From Spinellus fusiger (lineage: Eukaryota; Mucoromycota; Mucoromycetes; Mucorales; Phycomycetaceae), in assembly GCA_025094145.1 (NCBI GenBank), contig JALLLS010000019.1, positions 186,001 to 250,000 on the forward strand: a stretch of 64,000 nt of DNA. Reading direction: 5' to 3'. Positions 48,648-59,683 of the stretch are shown piece after piece. The notes beneath the pieces are model-generated. The model was not told where the DNA came from and made no database searches. It saw nothing but the letters and a program-made list of their open reading frames with translations. Position 1 is the stretch's first letter. The number at the start of each line of letters is the position of its first letter. Made by a program: the position numbers and the translations under genes.

Positions 48648-51600
48648 ATGCTTCAGCATCCACAACACAACCGATCACCAGCACGTGGGCGTGGGCGTGG
48701 ACGTGGAGGTGCTTCCGCCAACAACAGAAACCACCAACGTAACCCGATGAATGGACAGAGTCCTTCATTAAACAGACATGGACAGACAGACACCAGCACC
48801 AGCAGCTCTCCACGCGGCAATAAAGTATGGGAGCGTATGTCTGCTCCAGAATCACCCTTTGCCCTCGCCAACACAACACCTTCTCCTACGCCATCATTCA
48901 CACCCACCCTCGCCCCCACCCACAGTCCCAACCCACCCAACGGTTCAGTGACAGCTGCAGATAGAGCCAAACGCTTTGGTACTACTTCCAAAGGCGCTCT
49001 TTACGACGAGGTTAGCTTCGGGTGTCTCCTTTTTCCTTTATGACGCTGAAGTCAAGCCGATCTCCTCCATGGAGCAATTTGACAAGGGTCACGGCAAGCG
49101 TAAGAAGACGGTAAAGTATTGTATAGTAATACTGAGCTGTCTTTTTTCTTTCTTTCTTTTTTCTTCTATTTCTATCCATACCCGTATTCCTCTCTTCTAT
49201 CGGGTATTGTCAGCTTAAACGAAACAGAGTCTTGGAACGCAAGCAAGCCATTGAACAAGGACTTATTGCTGATCCAAACATACCAAGGAAATTAGAAGAT
49301 GCTATTGATTTTAGGGGGAATTGCTTAACAATGTGTCCTGATTTTGAACTTGTCGAAAGAGAGTACCAGAATGGCCTTGATCCCTTAGAAATGGTATAGA
49401 GAAACATCAGACAGTGACGAGTGTATTTATCCTGTTTGTCATTTCCATGGATAAATACATAGGATGAGTATGGAAGTGCAGATCCAGACAAGACAGTCAA
49501 AGCGTATCGACGATCTGCTGCAGGCAATGAACAGCCCTTGCCTTCAGATGTTCGACCACCCTCAGTATTAAAGGTAGTGTCTGTGTATGTAGAAAGGTAG
49601 AAAGCAGACACTCAGCGACAATAAACCTACGCCAGGATACACTCGACTACTTGGTAGACAATGTTCTGTCCGAATATCCCCTCTTAAAGTGCCATGGATT
49701 CCTTCGTGATCGCACTCGGTCCATTCGTCAGGATTTCACCCTTCAAAACATCCGAGATATCACAGCAGTACAAGTCCATGAACGTATTGCCCGTTTCCAT
49801 ATATTATGTCTGCATGAGATGTGTGAATTAGAAGATGACAAGTTTAGTGAACAACAAGAAACAGAGCAACTGCGTAAAGGTACTCCTTTTATATATATAA
49901 TATTCACTTTAGTGCATCACTCACTCACTCCTGTCGACTGTCTTAGTATTACTGAGTCTGATTGAATTCTACGATGATTTGCGTGATGAAGGCATTGAGA
50001 CGGCCAATGAAGCAGAATTCAGAGCCTACTATATCATCACCCATCTCCGTGATAATGACATTACTCGCCAGGCCATGTCCTTACCACCCCACATCTTTAC
50101 CAATCCCTATCTAAAACGTGCTCTCGAATTCTATGGTCTAGCTCAACGCAATAATGAAATAGAAGAATCCTCTTCGCGCCGTAACAAACCAGAAAATATA
50201 GAAGCATGCCAGAACTACTATTCTCGATTCTTTAAATTGGTAGGCGCCCCCGACACACCCTTTCTTATGGCCTGTCTCTTGGAATGGCATTTTCCCGAAG
50301 TCCGTAAAGGTGCTCTCAAGGCCATGAACAAGGCTTACCTTATGCAACACCAAGGTGTAGAAGCAGAAGACGTCCGACGCGTGTTAGCATATGATACACT
50401 TCGACAATTGATGGAAGAGGCGTATGTGTATGGATTGCCTGTTGACATGGGGCTGGGTCAGCCTTCTATTCGGTTTGGACAAAAATACCATACCAACAAA
50501 AAGGCGTTTTTCTTTGCAGGCAAGTTCCATCTCTTTTCTTCCTTCTTTCTTTAGTCTAGCAAGAGAAAGGAGTGTTCTTCATTGATCTCTCTTTATCAAT
50601 CTCTCTCGCTCTATATAAACTGTAGGTGTATGCATCTATAGAACCTCTGTCCAATCCTCGTCCTAGACGCTCCATGCTACTGGTAGAGCCTAAAAAAGCA
50701 GGCTTGAGTTTCCGAGACATTGTCAACGGGGCGCATCCCACACACCCACACCCACACCCACACCCACACCCACACCCACACACAAACATACACCCACACC
50801 CAAACATACACCTCCACCCTTCAAACCATGCGATGGGATTGCCCATCCACCCCTCACAGACCGTCATGGACATCCAACAAGCCAAACGTGCTGCCATTGA
50901 GGCACAAATGGCCAAGGTCCAGCACCAACTTGCACTCGAACAAGAAGCCCTTGCCAAAATCCAAGTGAGAGCAGCAGCAGTCCAAGCAAAGGAAGCAGTC
51001 CAAGCAGCCCAAGCAGCCCAAGCAGCCCAAGCAAAGGAGGCAGCAGAAGAACGTAAACGACAAGAGGCATTTAAGGCCAGCCAGCAAGAACAAAGACGCA
51101 GGGCAGAGGAGTCAAGACAAAGAGAAGAAGAAGAAATGACCTTGCGTGCTGCAGTGGCTGCAGAAGAAGAACGACGCCGTGCTGAAAAGGTGGCAGCAGC
51201 AGCAGCAGAGCAAGAGCGGTTGCGCCAAGAAGAGTGTGAGCGTGCGATTGCTCGTATGCACCGTGAGGCCCTGATCTCTCAGTTGTCGAATCGATGGGTC
51301 AATGAGTTGATAGAGAGGGTGATTCAGCAGCAGTCGTTGGCATTGGCAGCCAAAGCCCTACACCAGGTGAAGAAACTGGAGACGACACTTAAGCCGTGGG
51401 TGAGCCGTGCACGGACGCGAGTGGAGAAGCGGAACGAGGATGCCTTGAAGAGAATAGCACGATGGCATTTTAACATGTACAAAGCAGGCGTAAAGCCATG
51501 GCAGGCAGGCAATGCAAGAAATAGAAAGGGAGAAGGGACCGTTCTTTTAGGAGCCAGGACAGTAAAGCAGAGAGTCACAGAGTCTTTGAAAGCAGAAGAA

Positions 51601-52343
51601 AATGCACTGTCCAAGACGGTGTGGGTAAGCCATACACAGAGCAAGGAGACAATAAGAAGAGTGTATTGACCTTGCTGTGGGGATGCTCTTCTATCTATCT
51701 ATCTATCTTTCTATCTATCTATTAGCCCACACAGAATCAAACAGAAGCAGTGTGGAGACCAGAGGTGTATGCTCAGCGGATCTATCCTTTGATCAAGAAG
51801 CCCATGATGGAGTTTGAGCCGGATCGACACGACACGACTGCCAAGTCAGGATGGCAGTTATGGATTCATCTTGCAGATCGTCAGGAACAGTCAGCTGATT
51901 GGATAAAGAAGAAGTTTGCCCTGGATGATGTGTTTTCACGACATGTCCAACGGTACCAAGAGATGATTATTACGATTCGATCAGTAACACCTCAAGACGG
52001 ACTGTATAGAAAGGTAGGGTATGCCCAGTGTGATGCATACTTATACGAGGGATGTATCCACTAGGCTGTCAATGAATTAGGAGCTGTTCTCTTTTGTCTG
52101 TCAGAGATCAAGACATTGGGTGTTGATGACTGTGACAAGTGAGTTCTACTGCTGCTGCTGCTATTTCTATGACTTACCGTGGAGAATAGTACACATTACT
52201 GGGATCAAGAAAGAAGAAGATTACATGGCTTTCTGAACTCTTTATGTCAGTATAATCCTGGTATTCAGGTGCCTATTGTGTTTGCCTATTGGCCAACAAC
52301 AACCACACTGGAGAATTCGTTAAATGAGGTAATACGATTTCTC

Positions 52344-52374
<31 letters not shown>

Positions 52375-52561
52375 TTGTTTTTCTGCTTGTATTTACTTGT
52401 TGCCTTAGATTCCCAAAAGACTGGAGCTTCTAAGTTCCTCAGTCATTACAGACTTTAGGATTATGATTATGAGTCCAATTACCATTGTTACTCGACTGGA
52501 TGAAGAAGTCCAATGGCTTGCTGTTAATATGGTCATTAATCAGCCAACATTATTGATATAG
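48648..52561 (+). CDS. SAC3: SAC3/GANP-family mRNA export factor
   Basis: The scaffold of the TREX-2 complex, which links transcription to mRNA export at the nuclear pore. The preferred start at 48648 (MLQHPQHNRSPARGRGRGRG) follows no upstream domain; 48549 is an in-frame alternative. After an Arg/Gly- and Ser/Pro-rich N-terminus come FGTTSKGALYDE and the SAC3 signature RGNCLTMCPDFELVEREYQN. The PCI/winged-helix M-region follows: VLSEYPLLKCHGFLRDRTRS, ITAVQVHERIARFHILCLHE, FYDDLRDEGIETANEAEFRA, LVGAPDTPFLMACLLEWHFP. Then a His/Pro repeat (50741-50815), a Glu/Ala/Gln-rich coiled coil (50870-51290) and a C-terminal domain ending VNMVINQPTLLI with TAG. Several short introns. Confidence 0.92.
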
Positions 52562-53020
52562 TTGTGGATAGAATAAAGTATTCAATTGTCTTTGTCTTTT
52601 TCTTTAAATGAGGGTTATGACAAGAGATGTGTGTGTGTGGGTGGATGTTGAAGAGTAGGGTAAGGTTCTTTATGCCTTTTCCTCCGATAGCCACTCTAGA
52701 GAGCCTTGAGATTATAGTTGTAACTGTAGTTGTAATTGCTGCTACTGCTTCCTTAAAGGCATTTCACTGTGTATACACTTATAGAAAAAGAAATTGAATA
52801 GGACACCGATAGCATGCATACCTTTTTTTTTTTTAAAAAAAAAAGAGTATAATATGTAATATGTAATATGTATGTAGAAAATATAATAATAATAAAAGTA
52901 AACAAAACTAAAACACATAAAACCAAAACCAAAAACAAACCAAACCAAACCAAACCAAATAGAATAGAATAGAACAGAATAGAGCAGAACAGAATAGAGC
53001 AGAACAGAACAGAATAAGCA
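52562..53020. other. Intergenic, SAC3 to GAS2-domain gene (convergent)
   Basis: 3' flanks of two convergent genes. Contains T/A runs and an AACCA / GAATA minisatellite at 52925-53012. Confidence 0.5.
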
Positions 53021-56000
53021 CTAATAATGTGTTGCCTGATGAAGAAGAAAGAGTTCAAGGTCCTGCCACCCCCCACCCACACGTACAAGCACTTTGTTAC
53101 GTGGTCCTTTGACACCTCTTCCACGACGCGAGTCCCGCTCGGCGTAATTCATCAGCTTACAGGCATACATCTTCTTGCCACCCACCAAAGAAGGATTGAG
53201 TTCGTTCCCAAAGTAATAGCTACCAACACCCTGGGGTGCGCGTGTGCACTGTATCATCACTGGATTAGCATTCACAATAGCAGCTACTTCAACGTCCAAA
53301 GGATCTTTTTTATTGGGCTTGTAAACAGATTCTTTGAACAGAGGAGGATGTGCGTGGCTGAAGTCTTCCTCTGATGAGTACTGGCCATACGAACGAGGGG
53401 GAGGAGGTGTCCGTGGCAGTGGTATATGGGAGGAGCGACGTGGTGTGTTGTGGTGGCCCAACATTGGCATGGACTGCTTCTTCAGCAGTTCCCGCTGGAT
53501 GTAAGGTGGACTGATGGGTTTGGTCGTGGGACGGAGGCTGTTGGGCACTGACAAGAAGGAGCTGGTGGTGGACATGTAGTCATCCGACGATTCATTCGAG
53601 GAGGCTGCTTGGGACATGGAGGTGATAGACCGCTGATCATTGAACCCAGGCAAGGGCGGTACAGGAGACATATGAAGCATGGAAGATCTTTGACGGAGCT
53701 GTGGCATGGGAGAGGTATAGCCACCCACACCCACACTCATACCACCCTGTCCTCTCTCACTGCTCGATGGTGTTTTTGCACGAGGAATCATGGACGGTGT
53801 GCCTGCTCGCCGTACAGGCGTCGTGGATCGCCGTACAGGAGAGAGAGGCCGTCGGATCGGGGAGAGTTGTTGCTGCCTTGAAGGAGCCCGTGGTTTTACA
53901 GGAGACACAGGTCGTTTTGGGAGGGGTTTGGCTGGTACTGGTTTTCCTGCAAAAGAGGCTCCATGAATCAATGGTGCTGTTCCCTGCGTCTCTCGTCTTC
54001 CTATACTGCTCTTGGGTCTAGGCGGCATGGGTGTGGGGGTTTTGGCACGAAGGTAGCCTGGAGTAGGGGTTTTGGCACGGAGCATAGGGGACTTGGGCCT
54101 GAGAAAGTCAATGACGGGTGTTGCTGCTCTATCGACACTCTGGGCTCTTTTGCGTAGAATGGTGCTTTTTGTAGGCCGCATCCATGAAGCAGTGCCTTCT
54201 TTTGTCGTGTTGGGTATCTTACTTTTGCGTGGTAAAGGGTCAAATTCAGCCTCCACGACTTGACTCTCTCCCTTCCAGAGTGGATCTAATGTGGAGAAAT
54301 CCGGTTTCTCTGTCTTTGTACTTGCACTCCATGCAGGTCGAGAGGGGGATTTTGTCTGTCTTTGCACAGAAGCAGGTCGGGTGTATGTATGTTGTGTATG
54401 TTGTGTATGTTGTGTATGTTGTGTATGCTGTGTATGCTGTGTATGCTGTGTATGCTGTGTATGTTGTGTATGTTGTGTATGCTGTGTATGTTGTGTATGC
54501 TGTGTATGCTGTGTATGTTGTGTATGTTGTGTATGTTGTGTATGTTGTGTATGCTGTGTAGAAGGTGAGTGGGGTGATTCAGTGGGTGATATTGTATGAG
54601 GCTTTTCGTAGTGGGAAGCTATTGGACTTCCCGTACGAAAGCGTGGACTGTAAGTGCCTGCTTGACTGAGTGGACGCCAACCCCCCACTCCACCACTGCT
54701 GGGAGTGACACTGCGAGCCCTGGGACTGTCATCTACTGAGCTATAGGGAGAAGAGCCCTGTTTCTTTGCTGGTGGTTTCATGCCAAATGGACTCCTCGAG
54801 CGTGCTGAAGTGTCTTGTTCAGGGCGGTATCGTGTCCCTTTCCAAGGACTGGCAGATGTGTCCTTTTGTTCAGGACTTGTGTGTCTGTCAATGAGCAGTC
54901 GTTCTGCATCTACCAAGTCATGTAGACACAAGTCATCCATCATGGACTTGAGGTTGTTCCACCGCTGCAGGAGTGTGTAGTGGAGGAGTTGTGTGGAGGA
55001 GTTGTGTGGAGTTCTCTGAGCAATGCCACTAGCCAATGTCGTGAGCATTTTATCAATGATAGGTGTAAAGTGCTGGTATTTAGCATCAAATCCAGTGACA
55101 ATAGTGCGGAATAGGTCGTGCTCAACGGGTGAGGCGGACGAGGCGGACGAGGAGGCAGAAGGAGATGCATGGCCTGTGCCTGTACGAGAGAAGATTCGCT
55201 GAAGATGCCGAGGCGCTGACTCCACAGTGCCTGGTGCCTTTGTCTGTGCATGCCACTCTTGCACCTGTTGTACTACAGAACGACACTGATGGGCTGCTTT
55301 TTCAAGTCCATCCATCATCATCCCCACTTCATCTGCTACCTGTTGGAATACAGCTTGCCAACGATCTTCATTCACATCATTCTTAAAGTCGTTGCGGTCG
55401 ACAAGAAAGGAGTCCCATGTCTCCTGCACTGTGCGGTATTTCTTGCCAATGCCATTGGAGGGAGAGTGGGGTGGGGTTCCTGTGGCTGTTCGTGTACGGA
55501 GCATGTCGAGGGTGGTGTAGATGCCTGCCACTTTGTCGTCCATGTCAGCCAATAGCTGCCTCCCGCTCTGCTGCAGACATTTTTCTTCCTGTTCTCTCTT
55601 GGCATGAGCAGTGGTGGCAAGAGCATGCCTTTTCTCCTGAAATTGGAACATAAGTGTAGACATGTCATGGATTTCCAACAGTATCTGCTCCATTGTGTTG
55701 ATGAGGTCCTTTTTCTCATTCAGTGCTTCAGAGGCCTTGTTGACAAAGGTAAGAAAGTGCTGCAGACCAGACCACTCGGACTGTATCTTTGTGAGGGCTA
55801 TTTTAGCTGTTTTGTGGCGTCTGTGGTCTGTATCCAATAGGTGTGCTTCATCCTCATACTTCTCTTCCATCATGTGTCCAGTGTCGATAAGCTGGACAAC
55901 AAGGGGACCCATATGCTGAACAAGACGAGTGAGGGGTTCTGCGTCTGTTGGTGCTGCTGTATTTTCCTTGATAGACTGCTCCAATGCAAAGACAGCAAGA

Positions 56001-56227
56001 TGGGCAGTCTCTAGCCAATAAGAGGACATTTGTAGAATGGTGTCCAGTCTGTCCATAAACTCATGGAGAGTGAGTGACTCGTGGAGGTGCCTTAGGTCAT
56101 GGAGTTCTTTCTCTGGTCGTTTTGCTGAGGAGAGGCGGTCGTGGGCTGTGGGTTGCTGTGGTGGTGGTGGTGGTGGTGGTGGTGTTCTCAAGGCATAAGA
56201 AGAGCCGTTGGATGAGAGAGCAGACAT
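53021..56227 (-). CDS. GAS2-domain microtubule-binding protein with SxIP motifs
   Basis: One large exon. The favoured start is at 56227 (MSALSSNGSSYALRT then a Pro run); an upstream in-frame ATG is at 56284. The N-terminal third is helical (HEFMDRLDTILQMSSYWLET, VNKASEALNEKKDLINTMEQ), like spectrin-type bundles in cytoskeletal linkers. The middle is Ser/Pro/Arg-rich with a (TQH)n run and SKIP, SMIP and SHIP tetrapeptides in basic Ser/Pro context, the SxIP signal for EB1-type plus-end proteins. The C-terminus is a GAS2-related (GAR) domain: DVEVAAIVNANPVMIQ, GSYYFGNELNPS and VLVRVGGGWQDLELFLLHQ. GAR domains bind microtubules. No calponin-homology domain was seen. Role as a plus-end tracking protein is inferred. 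Confidence 0.8.
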   Translation of the reverse strand: MSALSSNGSSYALRTPPPPPPPPQQPTAHDRLSSAKRPEKELHDLRHLHESLTLHEFMDRLDTILQMSSYWLETAHLAVFALEQSIKENTAAPTDAEPLTRLVQHMGPLVVQLIDTGHMMEEKYEDEAHLLDTDHRRHKTAKIALTKIQSEWSGLQHFLTFVNKASEALNEKKDLINTMEQILLEIHDMSTLMFQFQEKRHALATTAHAKREQEEKCLQQSGRQLLADMDDKVAGIYTTLDMLRTRTATGTPPHSPSNGIGKKYRTVQETWDSFLVDRNDFKNDVNEDRWQAVFQQVADEVGMMMDGLEKAAHQCRSVVQQVQEWHAQTKAPGTVESAPRHLQRIFSRTGTGHASPSASSSASSASPVEHDLFRTIVTGFDAKYQHFTPIIDKMLTTLASGIAQRTPHNSSTQLLHYTLLQRWNNLKSMMDDLCLHDLVDAERLLIDRHTSPEQKDTSASPWKGTRYRPEQDTSARSRSPFGMKPPAKKQGSSPYSSVDDSPRARSVTPSSGGVGGWRPLSQAGTYSPRFRTGSPIASHYEKPHTISPTESPHSPSTQHTQHTQHTQHTQHTQHTQHTQHTQHTQHTQHTQHTQHTQHTQHTQHTQHTQHTQHTYTRPASVQRQTKSPSRPAWSASTKTEKPDFSTLDPLWKGESQVVEAEFDPLPRKSKIPNTTKEGTASWMRPTKSTILRKRAQSVDRAATPVIDFLRPKSPMLRAKTPTPGYLRAKTPTPMPPRPKSSIGRRETQGTAPLIHGASFAGKPVPAKPLPKRPVSPVKPRAPSRQQQLSPIRRPLSPVRRSTTPVRRAGTPSMIPRAKTPSSSERGQGGMSVGVGGYTSPMPQLRQRSSMLHMSPVPPLPGFNDQRSITSMSQAASSNESSDDYMSTTSSFLSVPNSLRPTTKPISPPYIQRELLKKQSMPMLGHHNTPRRSSHIPLPRTPPPPRSYGQYSSEEDFSHAHPPLFKESVYKPNKKDPLDVEVAAIVNANPVMIQCTRAPQGVGSYYFGNELNPSLVGGKKMYACKLMNYAERDSRRGRGVKGPRNKVLVRVGGGWQDLELFLLHQATHY
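54382..54560 (-). repeat. (TQH)n-coding 9-bp tandem repeat
   Basis: About 20 copies of a 9-base unit (TGTGTATGT or TGTGTATGC on the plus strand) encode Thr-Gln-His. It makes long Cys/Val- or Met/Leu-rich shadow ORFs on the other strand. Confidence 0.9.
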
Positions 56228-57084
56228 AGGCGGGTGAGAATGAAGAAGCCAAGACACGAGTGGGTGACAAAGGGACTCAAACAAGGCAAGGAATGACGAG
56301 TGCAGATAGTCACAGAAAGAAAGAAAAAATAAACAAACACTAGAGAGAGTGGAAAGTGGAAAGTGGAGTGGAAAGTGGAGAGTGGAGAGTGGAGAGTGGA
56401 GAGTGGAAAAAGACGTGCACTACTGTGAGGAAGCGATCTTGGCTGTAGAAAATAAAGGAGGGTAGTACAGCAAGGATCCAAATAGAGATGAAACTGCAGG
56501 TGGGGAAAAAAAGAAAGAAAGAAAAAGAGAGAGAAAAGAGAAGAAAAAGAAAAAAGAGCCAATAAGAACGGCGGTTGCACAGTCCATTTCTGAGCGCGTG
56601 GTAAGAGTGCTTCATTGAATTTCATAAAGTGCCTCGGTGCTATCCTCCATAACATAGTGTAGGTACAGAGTGCAGGTACAGCTGAAAGTGTAGATAGAGT
56701 AGAATATGCTATAAAAGGGAGGGATGTGATTGGATTCCATGTCAGGCAGTGGAAGGAGAAGAGATGGGCGTGTATTCCATTGTAAACCCTTTTTATTTTC
56801 TATATTTTCTATTCTATATTTTCTATTCTTGCTTTCTATATTTTCTATTCTTGCTTTCTATTCTTACTTTATATTCTTATTCTTATTTTATAGTCTTATT
56901 TTATAGTGGCTCCTGTTAAAATATAAACTAGACTCTATTTACGCCACTTGAACTCGTGTTGATCTGCTGTGGTACCTGTGCCATACCACGGACCCTCTTC
57001 ATAAAGCCATGGAAAGCATACATTAGCCAGTGTGCATTACAAAAAGTGAAATAGATGTGTTCTTACAGGCTCCTTTCCTTGTGT
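56228..57084. other. Intergenic between GAS2-domain and methyltransferase genes
   Basis: Upstream region of the GAS2-domain gene with a GTGGAAA/GAGAGTGGA minisatellite (56348-56408), then a TATTTTCTATTC tandem tract (56795-56905). No gene recognised. Confidence 0.5.
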
Positions 57085-58216
57085 CTATTGAGTCAGGACC
57101 TTCTGGCCATGGATCAGCCGCAGACGGGTGGTCGTCTCATACGTGTCTGCCTCCTCAAACGCACGCTGCATCACTCTCTCATACTCCTCTGGTAGGATAC
57201 CCACCAATTCGGTCACCAGCACCTTCACAGCAGGAAGAGCAAGACGCTGGATCGCTAAAAAGCGCTCGCCACACTCTCCACCCCACGAACCTCCACTGTG
57301 AGTGTGCTATGTACAAGTATCAACCTACCAATGGGAATGGTGTATTGTATGTCTTTGATCTCAGAAAGACCCGCCTTTTGGAAATAGTCAGAGATATGAT
57401 CGGCAATAAAGCAGTCCAGGTTCCTGGCTGTCATGGCCTGAGAAACTACAGCCTATTCAATCACCGATAGCAAGGGAGAAAGACAACTTACTCCAGTCAG
57501 TCACTTGTTGGAGGGCAGGTCCGCCATCAATATAGTCCACAACAAACTCAAGTACTTCCATTCTGCCTGATGGTTTGAGCACCCGCTTCATCTCTTGAAT
57601 GGACTTCTTGTACTGCTGGACAGAGAATCCCATAACGAGATAGCGTTGGAACACAAAATCAAAGGAATTGTCCTCAAACATCAGTCCGTTGCCTGCATTA
57701 GAGACATGGAAGGTGACGTTGGGAGGAAGATTCTCGGTCACAAACACGTCTGCCATGTCAATGGCCACAAACTGGGAATTGGGATAGTCTCTTGCCATGT
57801 CCTAATGGGTAAGTGGCTGTGATGTTGAAGGTATGTCCTTACGAGTGTCCACCATCCAGGACCACAGCCAATGTCCAATACACGGATACCCTTTTTTAAT
57901 TGATCTTCTATGGGTGATTTGAAGAGACTGTTTGGTATGGATCAGTACAGTACATCAGTGTCTATGTCTCAACCACATTACCCTTTCAATACCATCCTAA
58001 TGCCATGAACGATAAGTCACTTTCCACAACAACAACTGCAACAACTGCTGGTGGTGGTGGGACTTACCTTGATAGAATGTGATTCATCTTTAGACGATCC
58101 ACTTCTCCCTGATCACTTGGCAGTAGATAGGCAACATCTTCTTGATCTGCCAAACGACGTCTTCCCTCCCACCGGAATCCCACTTGACTTGATTCAAAAG
58201 CAATTTGACTGGACAT
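57085..58216 (-). CDS. SAM-dependent methyltransferase (class I)
   Basis: A class I methyltransferase of a kind common in Mucorales; its substrate is unknown. The start at 58216 reads MSSQIAFESSQVGFRWEGRR, then YLLPSDQGEVDRLKMNHILS, the usual opening of this group. Motif I is VLDIGCGPGWWTL. Then ARDYPNSQFVAIDMADVF (acidic SAM-ribose residue), LPPNVTFHVSNAGNGLMFED, NSFDFVFQRYLVMGFSVQQY and MKRVLKPSGRMEVLEFV (motif III/post-I region). The last exon gives ERFLAIQRLALPAVKVLVTE and ends VLTQ with TAG. About five exons. No secondary-metabolite cluster surrounds it. Confidence 0.8.
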
Positions 58217-58875
58217 CCTTGTGCTTGGTGTCGAATGCAACAGAAGAGCCGTGGTTTATATACCAAAGAACGGTGTGCCTGTGATTGCTCTTATTGGTTC
58301 GATGTCTGTATAGACTCAAGGTAGTACTCTCTTGTTTTCTTTCTTGTTTTCTTTCTTTCTTTCCTAGTGGTTTGGATTTCCCCCTTTCTTTTATAGATTA
58401 AGGTTGATCTCCTCCAACAGCTCACATGGTAGCACACTTTTATACGTAAAAAGAAGAAGGCATAACTATCCACCAATAGAAATGGATTGATGGAGGTATA
58501 AGTAGTGATTTAAGGTTGAATGAACAACGAACAATGAACAATGAATAGCAGTGCTCTCTGTCCTACAATAAATGAATTAATATATGTGGGTTAAAGGATG
58601 GATGGAGGGTGATAGTGGTAGTGGTAGTCATAGTGATAGCAATGATAATGACAGTCATAGTAATAATAGATAGCAGCAATTTATCATATTAAATCCTTGG
58701 AGCCCATGACTACAGAAAAGAGGAAAGAGTATTTGTGACCAATCAGATACTCAGCACGTGCCCATTACACTAACTGCCACTTCACTACCTATCTGACTGT
58801 AAATAAGAGTGACGTCGGAGTCAGTAACAAAACAAAACAAAGCAAAGCAGTGTCAAGACACTACCACTATTCTCC
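58217..58875. other. Intergenic, divergent methyltransferase and NDUFB11 genes
   Basis: A shared upstream region with CTTTCTTT runs and short GATAGTGGTAGTGG-type repeats near 58610-58640. No gene recognised. Confidence 0.5.
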
Positions 58876-59303
58876 ATGTTGGCAAGAGTTTTTGCACGCA
58901 CACCCCGCCTTGCTCGTCCCTGCACCATTCGCCGTGGTTCCTCCAACCTGAATGAGCCTGGAGGATATCTTTTCAGCGAAAAGGCAAGTCACTAATGCAC
59001 ACCCACCTCCCTCTTTCTAACACATCCATGACCCACAGGCAAGAGTGAAGGAGGACTGGGAGGATATCTACTGCTGGGGAATGGGAGGCGGTATGGCTCT
59101 GATGTCTGTGGCCTTGATCTACAAGCCTGACTCAAGGTAAGCAGGCGTGGACAAGACTAGGCAAGAGGACTTTGTGGGCTGTGAAGGCTGAGTGTGTTTC
59201 TGGTGGTAGTGTTATGACGTGGGCCAGAAAGGAAGCTGAGAAGTCACTCAAGGAGAAGGGTGTTTGCTTGGACTTCCCAAGAACCACTCCAGTGAGGTCG
59301 TAA
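58876..59303 (+). CDS. NDUFB11: Complex I subunit NDUFB11/ESSS-like
   Basis: An accessory subunit of mitochondrial NADH dehydrogenase (NI-ESSS family). Exons are 58876-58983, 59039-59136 and 59210-59303. The N-terminus MLARVFARTPRLARPCTIRR is a likely mitochondrial presequence. GGYLFSEKARVKEDWEDIYC precedes one membrane helix (GMGGGMALMSVALIY). After it, KPDSSVMTWARKEAEKSLKE matches the family's x-EWSRREAER block. The stop is TAA. The first intron has a GC donor (AAG|GCAAGT); no GT donor keeps the frame. About 99 residues. Confidence 0.82.
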
Positions 59304-59308
59304 AATGA

Positions 59309-59309
<1 letters not shown>

Positions 59310-59349
<40 letters not shown>
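59310..59349. repeat. (CTGT)n microsatellite
   Basis: Ten uninterrupted CTGT units just after the NDUFB11 stop. Confidence 0.95.
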
Positions 59350-59683
59350 GTTTGTTTTCTTCTTTCTTGATAAAGAACAGGACACTCGTTATATAAAGGA
59401 CACTCATCTCCACCTGTGTCTACTTTATCAATAAACAAATAAAAGAATCCATTGGAGAGACCACCCTCTTTCTTTTCTTTTCTTTTCTTTCTGCTGCTGA
59501 ACACAGGGAATCTATGGAGTGTATAAATAACAAGGAGAAAGACACACCACCTTGCCATCTTACCTAGTCATCTTGCTTGGCCACTCCCCTTCCTCCCTTG
59601 GAAAACAGTCAGAAAGAGTCAGTTTGCGCCTAATTTCTAATTCGGTGCTCCTTTCTCTTCTTCCTTTTCTTTTTCTTTTTCTC

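Noticed and set aside
54184..54599. Cys/Val- and Met/Leu-repeat ORFs on the plus strand at 54.2-54.6 kb, and Val/Leu-repeat ORFs at 25.6-25.9 kb
   Set aside because: These are shadows of the TQH and Gln/His coding repeats on the minus strand.
59310..59349. CRISPR-like array
   Set aside because: All regular repeats in the window (CTGT, TTA, GA, AATACA, GTGGA) are microsatellites or minisatellites without spacers. The host is eukaryotic.
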